NCBI GenBank assembly: GCA_963830455.1
Contig: CAWHMT010000002.1
Location: forward strand, 62,001-126,000
DNA length: 64,000 bases
Source: 20CM-2-65-7 sp963830455
GTDB lineage: Bacteria; Gemmatimonadota; Gemmatimonadetes; Gemmatimonadales; GWC2-71-9
Direction of reading: 5' to 3'
A program made the translations under genes and the position numbers. The notes beneath the pieces are model-generated. The model made no database searches. It was not told where the DNA came from and saw nothing but the letters and a program-made list of their open reading frames with translations. This document shows, in pieces, positions 35,397 to 43,843 of this stretch (position 1 is the first letter of the stretch; the number at the start of each line of letters is the position of its first letter).

Positions 35397-35674
35397 CGTC
35401 TCGCCTTCTTGGTCGGTGCCCGATTCCCCTCCCGCGCCGACGCAATACCGGCCGCGATGCCCGCGACGATCGCCGCGCGCCCGGCGGCCCTCAGCACCTT
35501 CGCGGTGCGCCGCAACGCCGCCTTGACCTTCTTCTGCCGCTGTTTGGTTTTCGCCCGCTTCTGGGCTTCCGCCAGTAACCGGTCGGCTTCGCGTGCGGCG
35601 GTGTGCGCCCATTTTCTTGCTGTCTTGGCAGCCTTGATGGCTGCCTTCTTGAACCGGTCTGCGCGTGATGCCAT
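35393..35674 (-). CDS. Small Lys/Arg/Ala-rich basic protein
   Basis: 93 residues, strongly basic: DRFKKAAIKAAKTARKWAHT and AQKRAKTKQRQKKVKAALRR. Composition resembles histone H1-like nucleoid proteins. A hydrophobic patch (AAGRAAIVAGIAAGIA, about 64-80) would be unusual for a histone-like tail and could instead be a membrane segment. AAGGAGGA precedes ATG 35674. The stop overlaps the EVE gene stop region (convergent). Confidence 0.6.
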   Translation of the reverse strand: MASRADRFKKAAIKAAKTARKWAHTAAREADRLLAEAQKRAKTKQRQKKVKAALRRTAKVLRAAGRAAIVAGIAAGIASAREGNRAPTKKARR

Positions 35675-35688
35675 GTCTCAGTTCCTCC

Positions 35689-37014
35689 TTATTGGTACGC
35701 CACCGCGATACGCTCGAGCCGTGCCTGAATCTCGGCTTCCGGGAGCCAGCGGCCGTTGACCATTACCCCGGCCCGGCGTCGGACGTTCGCCAGATCGATC
35801 AGGGGGTTCCCGTTCAAAAGGACGAGATCGGCGCGCTGGCCCGCCGCCACACTGCCAAACTCTTGCTCGGCGCCGAAGTAGCGCGCGGGGTTCCGGGTGC
35901 CGGCGGCGAGGATTTGCTCGGGAGTAAGGCCGGCGGCCGACATGCTCATGATTTCCCGATGAATGGAAAACCCGGGGACGCTGTACAGCTGGGGCGAATC
36001 GGTGCCGAACGCGATCGGGCAGCCGGCCGTCTGGAGCGCCTTGAGAATGCGCCGGCGCAACGCCAGCGTGGTGAGGCGTTGGTCCCGCGTCTGGGTGTTT
36101 TGCTGGCGGAGCTGCGCCAGTTGCTGCGCCCAATTGGTGCGCCAGGCCTGCGGCACCCACCGCACCTCGGGCCGCGCGGCCAGCGTCCCTGAGTCCTCGG
36201 TGCCGAGGAACGTCTCCCAAAGCGCGAGTGTCGGCACGGTCCAGGCGTGCGCGGCGCACGTCGCGGCGACGACGCGAGCGATGCGACCATCGTCGGCCGA
36301 ATCCGGGCCACCTACGGTCTCGACGTAATTGTCGAGATGCTCGACCGACGCCTGGCCCGACTCCAGGGCGTGATAGACGCCCACCGCGTCGGGCACGTGC
36401 CCGCCGAACCGCATCCCCACACGCTTGGCGGTCGCGACGATCGTGTCGTAGGTCTCGCGACTGAGTCCTTCATGGATTTTCAGGTGATCGAATCCTGCCG
36501 CCTGCTGCTCCTCGACCAAACGGCGTCCCGCTTCCGGCGTCGGCGCGGAGTTGCCCGTCAACGCCGGCCCGGGCACCCACAGCCGCGGGCCGAGCAATTC
36601 TCCGCGCGCGATGCGCGCCTTGAGGTCGAGGTGGGCGAGGCTGCCCTGCATCCCGCGCACCGTTGTCACGCCGTTCGCCACATAGAGGAAGAGGACGTTC
36701 TCGGTCAGCTCGGGGCCGGCGTTGGGATTCGGGAAGTGGCCGTGCATCTCCGCGAAGCCCGGCATGAGATACTTGCCGCGGCCGCTCACGATGGTAGCGC
36801 CGGCGGGCGCGCGCACCTGGGCGGCCGGACCCATCTCGGCGATCCGGGTGCCGCGGATGAGGACCGTCTGATGCTCCAGCACTCCGTCGCGATTCATCGG
36901 GACGACGTTGACGTCCTCGAACGCGACGACGGGTTCCTGGGCCGGTTTGGGGAAAACCGAGGCTTGAAGCGTGAGCGCCGCGAAGGCAAGGCTGGCGAGC
37001 ATCGTCGTGCGCAT
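35689..37014 (-). CDS. Exported imidazolonepropionase-like amidohydrolase
   Basis: 441 residues. The signal (1-20) precedes a metal-dependent TIM barrel. Metal ligands by motif: MHGH (first His pair), LKIHEG (bridging Lys), FGGHVPD, VEHLDN and FGTDSP (Asp). The GKYLMPGFAEMHGHF and QRADLVLLNGNPLIDLANV ends form the beta-sandwich. Relatives hydrolyse peptides such as Xaa-Pro or cyclic amides; the substrate is not readable. ATG 37014 lies 8 bases after TAAATT, with no Shine-Dalgarno. Confidence 0.87.
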   Translation of the reverse strand: MRTTMLASLAFAALTLQASVFPKPAQEPVVAFEDVNVVPMNRDGVLEHQTVLIRGTRIAEMGPAAQVRAPAGATIVSGRGKYLMPGFAEMHGHFPNPNAGPELTENVLFLYVANGVTTVRGMQGSLAHLDLKARIARGELLGPRLWVPGPALTGNSAPTPEAGRRLVEEQQAAGFDHLKIHEGLSRETYDTIVATAKRVGMRFGGHVPDAVGVYHALESGQASVEHLDNYVETVGGPDSADDGRIARVVAATCAAHAWTVPTLALWETFLGTEDSGTLAARPEVRWVPQAWRTNWAQQLAQLRQQNTQTRDQRLTTLALRRRILKALQTAGCPIAFGTDSPQLYSVPGFSIHREIMSMSAAGLTPEQILAAGTRNPARYFGAEQEFGSVAAGQRADLVLLNGNPLIDLANVRRRAGVMVNGRWLPEAEIQARLERIAVAYQ

Positions 37015-37036
37015 GGTCTAGCAATTTACGCGCCTT

Positions 37037-37917
37037 TCAAGCAGCTCGCTTTGCCAGTCGCACGCGCCGCGTCACAACCCAGACCACGATCGCCACGACA
37101 CCGAGGGGCAAGACGACTCCCAAAGACTGGACGGCCAGCGCCGCCAGTGCAACGAAATTCCGCCACGCCTGTTTGAACGCCTCACCCATCACGCTTTGCC
37201 CCGCGCTCGCCACAATCGGAATCGGCTCATGCACGTAGATGCTGAGCGTGCTCATCGCCGTATGGGCGCGGAGATAGCGCAGCCGTCCCTCGTAGCGCTC
37301 GATTTCCTCCCGGACACGCGCGAGGGTCTGCTCGACATCCAGCACGTCCTTGAGCTTGCCGGTGCGCGCGGCCAGCAGGTCGATGAGCCGGCGCTCGAGA
37401 CGACGGGCGTTCTCCATGCGGGCTGTGGCGTCCACGAACTGCTCCCCGACGTCTTCCGCCTCGACGCTGACAGATTCGAGGTTACCGATCGGCGAGAGGC
37501 CGGCGAGACTCGCGTCAAAGCGGGCGGCGGGGATTTTCACCTCGAGCGTGGCGTTGCGCAGCTGGTGTTTGCCGGTGGCGATGTCGGTATTGGCGATGTA
37601 GCCGCCAAACTGGGCGGCTAGCTCGCGCACCTGGGCAATCGCCGGCTCCAGCGAGTCGACCTCGATGGAGACGTTCGCCGTCCGAATGACCATGTTGGTG
37701 ACTTCGGCGGGAACGGGACCGGAACCGGAACCGGCGTTTCGCCAGTGACGACCACCGCATTCAACGCAACTGAAGACGGCCGTCCGTACCGGTCGAACCC
37801 TATCCGACGCGCCTGTCCCAATGCCGCCGAGTCCGCAAAGGAAGTCGCCGGCTCGCGTCGTTCCTGACAAGCGAGAAGACTGACGGCGGCGAGCACGACC
37901 AAGAAGCGCGATCTCAC
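37037..37917 (-). pseudogene. DUF4349 lipoprotein, one frameshift
   Basis: From the GTG at 37917 (GGAG 7 bases before) the frame gives a lipoprotein signal RSRFLVVLAAVSLLACQE. The DUF4349 body (IRTANVSIEVDSLEPAIAQV, FGGYIANTD, DATARMENARRLERRLIDLL, a long coiled coil, then the membrane helix FVALAALAVQSLGVVLPLGV) is in another frame from about 37715 down. The frame change falls in or beside repeats of GGAACC/GGAACG near 37705-37740. DUF4349 proteins are membrane-anchored and of unknown role. Real pseudogene, programmed shift or sequencing slip cannot be separated here. Confidence 0.7.
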
Positions 37918-37996
37918 GTCGAGGCTCCGGTGGAGGATGCCTCAGAGACGACGCCGGTCTGACTCCTTGCACACCGGTGCGCCGTAGATTTCAAGA

Positions 37997-38752
37997 ATGG
38001 ACGGCATCGCGGTCAAGCTGGAGCGCCTCAAGCGCGAAGCGCGGAAGGAATGGCAGCGCAAATGGCGCAAGAAGTTGCGCGACGCGGCGCCGTCGACGCC
38101 TGCCGAATGGCGGGGACTCGCCGGTGATGTGGCCATCGGCTTCCTCAAGATTGTGCTGATCATCGCGCTTCCGTTTGCGGTCCTGGTGCGTGGCTCGGTC
38201 TTCATCCACGAGCACGGGGAGACGCCGGTCTGGGTCGCCGTGCTCACGGCCGCGTTCCTGACTGGCGGCGTGATCACGGCGTACGCCGTGTGGCTGGCTC
38301 GCAAATTTACCAAGCGGGGTGGTCGGGGCGGGCGAGCGCTGATACTGCCAATCGCGAAGTGGGTGGCCCTGCCACTCGTGATCTTCTACTGCAGCTACTC
38401 TTTACTCTATCTGGCGAGCGTCAACGCGAAGTCGCCGCCGGTCCGCGCGTATTACCGGTCGCTGCACCCCTTGCTGCGACTGGCGCTCTCGACCCTGATC
38501 CTGGTCGACCGCGACATGATCATCACGGACACGGGGCGCCAGCCTGAGGATTACGCGAAGATGGGAATGCCGACCAATACCCGCACCCGGCACTACAAAC
38601 AGGCCGACGGCTGGATCCATGCCGTGGATCTGCGCACGACCGGCCGCGGCGCGATCAAGAATCGCGGCGTGCAGTTCTATTTCTGGTTGATGGGCTTCGA
38701 CACGCGGCGGCACGTCGGTACCGCCGATCACCTGCACGTTGAGCTGAACTAG
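37997..38752 (+). CDS. Membrane protein with M15-peptidase-like C-terminus
   Basis: 251 residues. A basic, lysine/arginine-rich N-terminus (9-30) is followed by three helices (45-65, 77-98, 118-140). The C-terminal part has RHYKQADGWIHAVDLRT and, 30 residues later, GTADHLHVELN. The spacing of H, HxxD and HxH recalls zinc ligands of M15 D,D-carboxypeptidases (HxxGxAxD then HxH). The core is short for that family, so activity is uncertain. The 3' end overlaps the PEP-mutase-like gene by 4 bases (convergent). Confidence 0.6.
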   Translation: MDGIAVKLERLKREARKEWQRKWRKKLRDAAPSTPAEWRGLAGDVAIGFLKIVLIIALPFAVLVRGSVFIHEHGETPVWVAVLTAAFLTGGVITAYAVWLARKFTKRGGRGGRALILPIAKWVALPLVIFYCSYSLLYLASVNAKSPPVRAYYRSLHPLLRLALSTLILVDRDMIITDTGRQPEDYAKMGMPTNTRTRHYKQADGWIHAVDLRTTGRGAIKNRGVQFYFWLMGFDTRRHVGTADHLHVELN

Positions 38753-39588
38753 GCGAACAGCTTTTGTAGATCGGCGAACGGAATTCCGTAGGCCTCGAGC
38801 GTTCCGTAGGTCCCCTTGTCCTTCCACTCACGCGCCATGCGCCGGACCAGCCCCAGCGTGGCGCGCATCGGCGCAGACCCAAACGTCACCCGCCGCACGC
38901 CGAGCGTGGCCAGCTCCTTGAGCGTCGGCGCATTCGGGGTGCCGAGCACGTTGAGCGGCGCGCGGATCAACTGTACGAGCCGCTCGATGGTGTCCCGGTC
39001 GCCAACGAACGGCACGAACACAGAGTCTGCGCCGGCTTCACGGAATGCATTCCCGCGCCGCACGGCCTCCTCGAGCCGCTGCTCGGGGCGCAGCTCGGGC
39101 GCTTCGAAGGCGTCGGTGCGCGCGTTGAGGACCAGCGCCACGCCGGCGGCATCAGCCGCGGTGCGCGCGGCGCGCACGCGCTCGACCGCCAGCGGGAAAT
39201 CGATCAGGTGCTTGCCTTCCAGCCGATCCTCGAGGTTCATCCCCACGGCCCCGGCATCGATGACGCGCCGCACGGTCTCGGCGACGGCCTGCGGCGTCAT
39301 CCCGTAGCCTGCTTCCATGTCGGCGGTAATGGGAACCGCGATCCGTCGTGTGATCCGGGAGACCGCGGCCAGCATTTCGTCGCGGGAGATGCGCTCGCCG
39401 TCCGGATAGCCCAGGCTGAACGCGATCCCGGCGCTCGTCGTCGCGAGGGCGGTGAAACCGGCCTCGACGAACACCCGCGCGCTGCCGGCGTCCCAGGCGT
39501 TGGGCAGCACGAGCATCGGCCCCTCGACGTGCAGCCGCCGCAACGCGTCGGCCTTCCGACGGAGCTCTGACGTGCGCGAGTCATTCAT
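38749..39588 (-). CDS. Isocitrate lyase/PEP mutase family protein
   Basis: 279 residues. VLPNAWDAGSARVFVEAGF, TTSAGIAFSLGYPDG, PITADMEAGYG (metal site) and GAVGMNLEDRL are the superfamily core; KVNA/CS-type loops for true methylisocitrate lyase are absent, so this is the carboxyphosphonoenolpyruvate-mutase-like subgroup of unknown substrate. ATG 39588 lies 8 bases after TAAGAT, giving a probable leaderless mRNA. The start codon overlaps the divergent transcription unit. Confidence 0.82.
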   Translation of the reverse strand: MNDSRTSELRRKADALRRLHVEGPMLVLPNAWDAGSARVFVEAGFTALATTSAGIAFSLGYPDGERISRDEMLAAVSRITRRIAVPITADMEAGYGMTPQAVAETVRRVIDAGAVGMNLEDRLEGKHLIDFPLAVERVRAARTAADAAGVALVLNARTDAFEAPELRPEQRLEEAVRRGNAFREAGADSVFVPFVGDRDTIERLVQLIRAPLNVLGTPNAPTLKELATLGVRRVTFGSAPMRATLGLVRRMAREWKDKGTYGTLEAYGIPFADLQKLFA

Positions 39589-39595
39589 GCGCGCG

Positions 39596-39602
39596 TATCT
39601 TA
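39596..39602. promoter_or_regulatory. Overlapping divergent -10 boxes
   Basis: TATCTT (39596-39601, plus) and TAAGAT (39597-39602, minus) are offset by one base, like the ku/ligD gap. The minus box ends 8 bases before the PEP-mutase-like ATG. The plus transcript has a short leader with GGAG before GTG 39629. Confidence 0.5.
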
Positions 39603-39628
39603 TCCGCTTCTCCAGCGGAGTCAAAGCT

Positions 39629-40717
39629 GTGCGCCTGGCGCTGCTCCTGCTTCAGACGGTCTGCGTATCCCAATCGGCGAAACTCGATTCGGTCGACGTG
39701 CGCTGGAACGCCGCGAGGGAGCGGGCTCGCGCGATCGCCTGTGAGAAGCTCGCACCAAACATTCCCGGTTTTGCGATTGCGGTTGCCGTGGACGGCAAAC
39801 TCGTCTGGTCGGAGGCATTCGGATATGCGGACCTCGAGACGAACCGGCCGGCGACGACGGCGACGCAGTTCAGGATCGGCAGTGTGTCGAAGCCGCTGAC
39901 CGCCGACGCGGTCGCGCAGCTCTACGAGAGCGGCAAGCTGGACCTCGATGCGCCGATCCAGCGCTATGTCCCTTCGTTTCCCGTGAAGGGCGCGCCAATC
40001 ACCACGCGACTGCTCGGTGGTCACCTTGCGGGTATCCGGCACTACAGCGGCGGCGAGTTCGTCCTGAATCAGCGGTTTCCAACCGTCACCGCCGCGCTGG
40101 CCATCTTCCAGAACGATTCACTTGTGGCCGCCCCCGGAACGCGCTTCTCGTACTCGAGCTACGGCTTCAACCTGATCAGCGCCGTGGTCGAAGGAGCGTC
40201 GAAAGAAGAATTCCTGACCTACATGAGCCGCCACGTGTTCAGGCCGCTCGGCATGACGAGCACGGCAGCGGACAAGAACGACAGTCTGATTCCCAACCGC
40301 ACGAGATTCTACGAGCGCACGCAGGCGGGGGAATTCGTCCCCTCACCGGTGGTGGACAACAGCTACAAGTGGGCCGGCGGCGGGTTTTTGTCGACGGCCG
40401 AGGACCTCGTGCGATTCGGATCCGCCCACCTGAAGCCCGGGCACCTCGAGGCCGCGACGTTGGAGCTGCTGTTCACGCCACAGCACACCACGTCCGGTCA
40501 GGCGACGACGTACGGGATCGGCTGGTACACGGCGCCCGATAGTCTCGGTCATAGGTATGTATGGCACGGCGGTGGGTCGGTTGGCGGGACAACGGCGTTT
40601 GGCGTGGATCGGGACTCGCGCGTCGTGTTCGCGCTCGTCACCAATCTTGGGGAGGCGCGTCTGGACGGGGCGCGGGAAATCCGTTTCCTGTTTGACTCCG
40701 TGGCGACTCGACCCTAG
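39629..40717 (+). CDS. Serine hydrolase of the class C beta-lactamase fold
   Basis: 362 residues. A signal peptide (VRLALLLLQTVCVSQ) is followed by a penicillin-binding-like hydrolase: RIGSVSKPLTA holds the catalytic SxxK, YSSYGFNL the Tyr motif and HGGSVGG the KTG equivalent. Relatives include esterases and D-aminopeptidases as well as beta-lactamases, so no resistance role is claimed. The GTG at 39629 is preferred over ATG 39587 because it has GGAG at 8 bases and begins the signal. Confidence 0.85.
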   Translation: MRLALLLLQTVCVSQSAKLDSVDVRWNAARERARAIACEKLAPNIPGFAIAVAVDGKLVWSEAFGYADLETNRPATTATQFRIGSVSKPLTADAVAQLYESGKLDLDAPIQRYVPSFPVKGAPITTRLLGGHLAGIRHYSGGEFVLNQRFPTVTAALAIFQNDSLVAAPGTRFSYSSYGFNLISAVVEGASKEEFLTYMSRHVFRPLGMTSTAADKNDSLIPNRTRFYERTQAGEFVPSPVVDNSYKWAGGGFLSTAEDLVRFGSAHLKPGHLEAATLELLFTPQHTTSGQATTYGIGWYTAPDSLGHRYVWHGGGSVGGTTAFGVDRDSRVVFALVTNLGEARLDGAREIRFLFDSVATRP

Positions 40718-41434
40718 CTACCGCGCGAGGCGGTAGCCGGTCTTCCGGACCGTCAGGATGTGCTTGGGGTTCGCGGGATCGTGCTCGAGCTTGCGGCGCA
40801 GCTCCGCCACGTGCGTGTCGACCGTCCTGCTCATCACCTCGGCGCTGTAGCCCCAGACTTCGGTCAATAACTCGGTGCGCGTGATGCAGGCTCCGTCGCG
40901 GCGGACGAGGGCGAGCAGCAGATCGTACTCCTTGGGGGTCAGCGCCACCGGCGACCCATCGCGCAGCACCGTGCGCGACGGCGTGAGGACCTCGATGTCG
41001 CCGAACTTCTCGAACGCGGGCGTGGGCGGGCCGCCATTTTTCCTGGGCGCAACGACTCGACGCAGCAATGCCTCGATCCGCGCGAGCAGCTCGAGCACGC
41101 CGAACGGCTTGGTGACGTAGTCGTCCGCCCCCAGTCGCAGGCCGCGAACCTTGTCGGCTTCCTCACCGCGCGCCGTGAGAATCAGCACCGGCATGCCGTG
41201 GCCTTCCTCCCGCAGCGCGCGCAGGACGCGGAAACCATCCATGCCCGGCAGCATCAGGTCCAGCACGACAAGATCGGGCTTTGCCGACTTGGCGCGCGTC
41301 AGGCCTTTGGTTCCGTCTTTGGCGACTTCGACGTCGTAGCCCTCGATCTCGAGGTTGTTGCGGAGGCCGTACGCCAGGTCGGGGTTGTCCTCGATGACGA
41401 GGATCCGCTTGGGTCCGATCGCGGACGCGATCAT
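40718..41434 (-). CDS. OmpR/PhoB-family response regulator
   Basis: 238 residues: receiver (1-125, phospho-acceptor Asp59 in LVVLDLMLPGMDG, Lys in DDYVTKPFG) and winged-helix DNA-binding domain (VALTPKEYDLLLALVRRDGA, SRTVDTHVAELRRKLE, RKTGYRL). ATG 41434 overlaps the stop of a following... transcriptionally preceding kinase gene as ATGA, so kinase and regulator form one pair. Targets unknown. Confidence 0.93.
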   Translation of the reverse strand: MIASAIGPKRILVIEDNPDLAYGLRNNLEIEGYDVEVAKDGTKGLTRAKSAKPDLVVLDLMLPGMDGFRVLRALREEGHGMPVLILTARGEEADKVRGLRLGADDYVTKPFGVLELLARIEALLRRVVAPRKNGGPPTPAFEKFGDIEVLTPSRTVLRDGSPVALTPKEYDLLLALVRRDGACITRTELLTEVWGYSAEVMSRTVDTHVAELRRKLEHDPANPKHILTVRKTGYRLAR

Positions 41435-43059
41435 GCCGGCAGCTCGATGACGACGCGGGTACCCGCGCCGGCGCTCGGAGCGGTATCGTCGATGAATGCA
41501 CGGCCGCGATGCAGCGTCGCCAGCTCGCGGACCACCGCGAGCCCGATGCCGCTGCCGGCGACCGCGGAGTCGCGATCGCGCTCCAGCCGCCAGAACCGCA
41601 CCCACACGCGCTCGCGGTCGCCGCGCGGAATGCCGGGCCCGCCGTCGTCGACCCAGAGCCGCGCGGCCCCATTCTCGCGCGACGCGCCGATGCGGACTTC
41701 CTGGCCCGCCGGGCCGTACTTCACGGCGTTGTCGAGCAGGTTGAGCAGCATTTGGCGCATCGCGCCGGGATCGGCCGGCACGATCAGATCCTCGGGCACG
41801 GTCGCGGCGATCGTGGCCCCACGCGCCGCGGCGAGCGGGGCGAATCCATCGATGACTTCCTGAACCAGCGGCGCCAGCCTGGTCGGTTCCGGGGTGATGT
41901 GCGTGGTCTGGCGCTCGGAGCGCGAGAAGTGCAGCAGGTTCTCCACCAGGTGCGTGAGCCGGCGCGCTTCCTGGTCGATGATCGCGAGCGAGCGGCGGCG
42001 CTCGTCGTCGGAGCGCACGCGCCCCAGGGTCAGCGTCTCCGAGAACATGCGGATCTGCGCCAGCGGTGTGCGCAGCTCGTGCGAAACCCCGGAGATGAAA
42101 TCGCTGCGCAGCCGGGCAAGCTGCGACTCGCGGCGCAGCTGGAACAGCGCGATCCCGATCAGCGCCGCAGTGAGTCCGAGCAGGCCCAGGATCAGCGGCA
42201 GCCGCGAGCGGGGCAGGCCGCCGATGATCAATTGATCGGCGACCGCTTCGCGCAACGTGGTATGCGCGAACAGATCGCCCATATCGGTGCCGATCGTGTC
42301 GCGCGCGGTATACGGCGACGTGTACTGGACCGCCGAGCGATAGATCTCCACGCCGAAGCGATCGGTGATGATGACCGATCCCATCGAGTCGTACTGCACG
42401 CCGCCGGTGAGCGGCCGCGGGAGCAGCGGAAATTTCTCAGTCGCCTCGGCGACGAGCGGCCGGAGCGCGGCGGGCTTCGCTTCGAGCCCGATCGCGGTGC
42501 GCAGCATCCCCTCCGAGTCCCGCAGTACCGTGTACACGACGTACCGCCTGTCGCCTCCGGGCTGCCCGAGCACCGTGCCCATATGCCATGCGGTGTCATA
42601 GACGGTGCGCGTGTGGAGGGGCAGCGTGTCGACCAGCCAGTGCCGTACCTGCTTGGAGAGCGCCGGTCCGGAAGTGGTGAGCGCTCCGGTCTTCAAGTCC
42701 ATGCGGAACGTGAACCGGATGTAGGGCGCCAGCGAGAACTCGTGCTCCATGACGTCGAAATGCAAGTCGTTCGGTTGCGGCAACGGCTTGTGTGGCGCCA
42801 TTTCCTGCGCGCGCTGCAGCGCTTTCAGGGGCGGCGCGACGGCCCAGTAGATTGCGCGCGCGCTCTGCAGCGCCACGCGCGCGGCCGCCAGCGCGGCGTA
42901 ATCGCGCAGCACGCGATCTGCCTGCGCGCGATGATGGCGCGCGTTGCCGTACGCCTGTACGCCCAGGGCGGCCGCCACGGCGAACGCAAGCACCAGCAGC
43001 GCGGCGATGACTGTGCCGCGTCGCACCCGGAAACGCGTCGAGGTGGGGAAGAACTTCAT
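41431..43059 (-). CDS. Membrane sensor histidine kinase
   Basis: 542 residues. Helices at about 14-35 and 283-305 enclose a large extracytoplasmic sensor. HisKA: FISGVSHELRTPLAQIRMFS. HATPase: LLNLLDNAVKYGPAG, VDDGGPGIP and GSGIGLAVVRELATLH. It should phosphorylate the coupled OmpR-type regulator. ATG 43059 is chosen because MKFFPTSTRFRVRRG begins a normal n-region; AGGAGG lies somewhat far (about 12 bases) upstream. Upstream in-frame codons run into the structured region at 43132-43170. Confidence 0.9.
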   Translation of the reverse strand: MKFFPTSTRFRVRRGTVIAALLVLAFAVAAALGVQAYGNARHHRAQADRVLRDYAALAAARVALQSARAIYWAVAPPLKALQRAQEMAPHKPLPQPNDLHFDVMEHEFSLAPYIRFTFRMDLKTGALTTSGPALSKQVRHWLVDTLPLHTRTVYDTAWHMGTVLGQPGGDRRYVVYTVLRDSEGMLRTAIGLEAKPAALRPLVAEATEKFPLLPRPLTGGVQYDSMGSVIITDRFGVEIYRSAVQYTSPYTARDTIGTDMGDLFAHTTLREAVADQLIIGGLPRSRLPLILGLLGLTAALIGIALFQLRRESQLARLRSDFISGVSHELRTPLAQIRMFSETLTLGRVRSDDERRRSLAIIDQEARRLTHLVENLLHFSRSERQTTHITPEPTRLAPLVQEVIDGFAPLAAARGATIAATVPEDLIVPADPGAMRQMLLNLLDNAVKYGPAGQEVRIGASRENGAARLWVDDGGPGIPRGDRERVWVRFWRLERDRDSAVAGSGIGLAVVRELATLHRGRAFIDDTAPSAGAGTRVVIELPA

Positions 43060-43131
43060 GACCTGAAGAATCCCTCCTGGCGGCTCACCCGGCAACAGTT
43101 CGCGAAGTCGGCCGGACCGTTCCCTAACAAA

Positions 43132-43269
43132 GCTCGCACGCTCCGGGCACCATCGCCGAAGCGTGCGAGCATAGATTCGGTCCCGTAGGTCGTGGTCCAA
43201 GTGTAGACGGCCACTTGGCCCGGCCTCGCCAGCCCGGAGCGCAGCGCGTGGCTCCGGGTTTGGTTTTTT
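43132..43269 (+). ncRNA. Candidate structured RNA ending in an intrinsic terminator
   Basis: Three hairpins in series on the plus strand: GCTCGCACGCT with AGCGTGCGAGC (43132-43170), CCAAGTG with CACTTGG (43197-43218), and the terminator at 43233-43269. Both flanking genes are on the minus strand, so no plus-strand gene needs this terminator. The 5' end and promoter are not identified. Confidence 0.35.
43233..43269 (+). terminator. Rho-independent terminator on the plus strand
   Basis: CCCGGAGC, loop, GCTCCGGG, then TTTGGTTTTTT. The best intrinsic terminator in the window; its T-run is on the plus strand although both neighbours read minus. Confidence 0.7.
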
Positions 43270-43764
43270 CTAGTGGTTCGACATCGCCGGGACGACCCGC
43301 ATCCGCCCCAGGGCCTCCGCCAGCCGTTCAGCCACGATCCCCAGGACGCAACCGATCGCCAGCGCGATGACGACGCGCAGCGTGCCGTTCATCGCGAACG
43401 TCCGGAAGTTCATCGCGATATACGTCGCGGCACCGACGATGGCACCGGTCGTGTAACTGAGCACGGGCACCCGCGCCTGGTACACCATGCCGAACACCGC
43501 CGCGCCGAGCACCAGCGCGTCGAGGATCTCCTGGCGGCCGAGCGCGCCCACCACGGCGATGTAGACCGCCGCCCAGACGACACCCGAAATCGTGCTCGCG
43601 AGCGACTTCTGAAGCCCTGCGACACCGCCGCCCGCGCCCAGGAAGCAGGCGAGTCCGACGAATACCGGCCAGAGCTGCAGGTTGATCTTGCCGAGATGGG
43701 AAATGATCGCCCAGACTGCCGCGACGATCCCGAGGCTCAGTGCCTTAGTGGTTGAAGCGCTCAT
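43270..43764 (-). CDS. DUF1097 integral membrane protein
   Basis: 164 residues with five or six membrane helices (LSLGIVAAVWAIISHLGKI, LWPVFVGLACFLGAGGG, WAAVYIAVVGALG, VVIALAIGCVLGIVAERLAE). The length and helix pattern fit DUF1097, small inner-membrane proteins of unknown transport role. GGAGGAGG precedes ATG 43764, and a CATTATGTTGG promoter motif lies 37 bases upstream. Confidence 0.78.
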   Translation of the reverse strand: MSASTTKALSLGIVAAVWAIISHLGKINLQLWPVFVGLACFLGAGGGVAGLQKSLASTISGVVWAAVYIAVVGALGRQEILDALVLGAAVFGMVYQARVPVLSYTTGAIVGAATYIAMNFRTFAMNGTLRVVIALAIGCVLGIVAERLAEALGRMRVVPAMSNH

Positions 43765-43801
43765 CTGTTGGCCTCCTCCGAAAAGGGGGAAGAATCCGGC
43801 G

Positions 43802-43812
43802 CCAACATAATG
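43802..43812 (-). promoter_or_regulatory. Promoter-like motif CATTATGTTGG
   Basis: Minus-strand 11-mer identical to that at 5273-5283, 37 bases before the DUF1097 start. Confidence 0.5.
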
Positions 43813-43843
43813 AACGGGTGGTCCGCGGTGCAACGCTTTTCGG

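Noticed and set aside
39629..40717. Antibiotic-resistance beta-lactamase
   Set aside because: The fold is shared by many esterases and peptidases; nothing in the context supports a resistance role.
41509..43188. 559-codon open frame antisense to the sensor kinase
   Set aside because: Same cause; the kinase on the minus strand has all HisKA and ATPase boxes.
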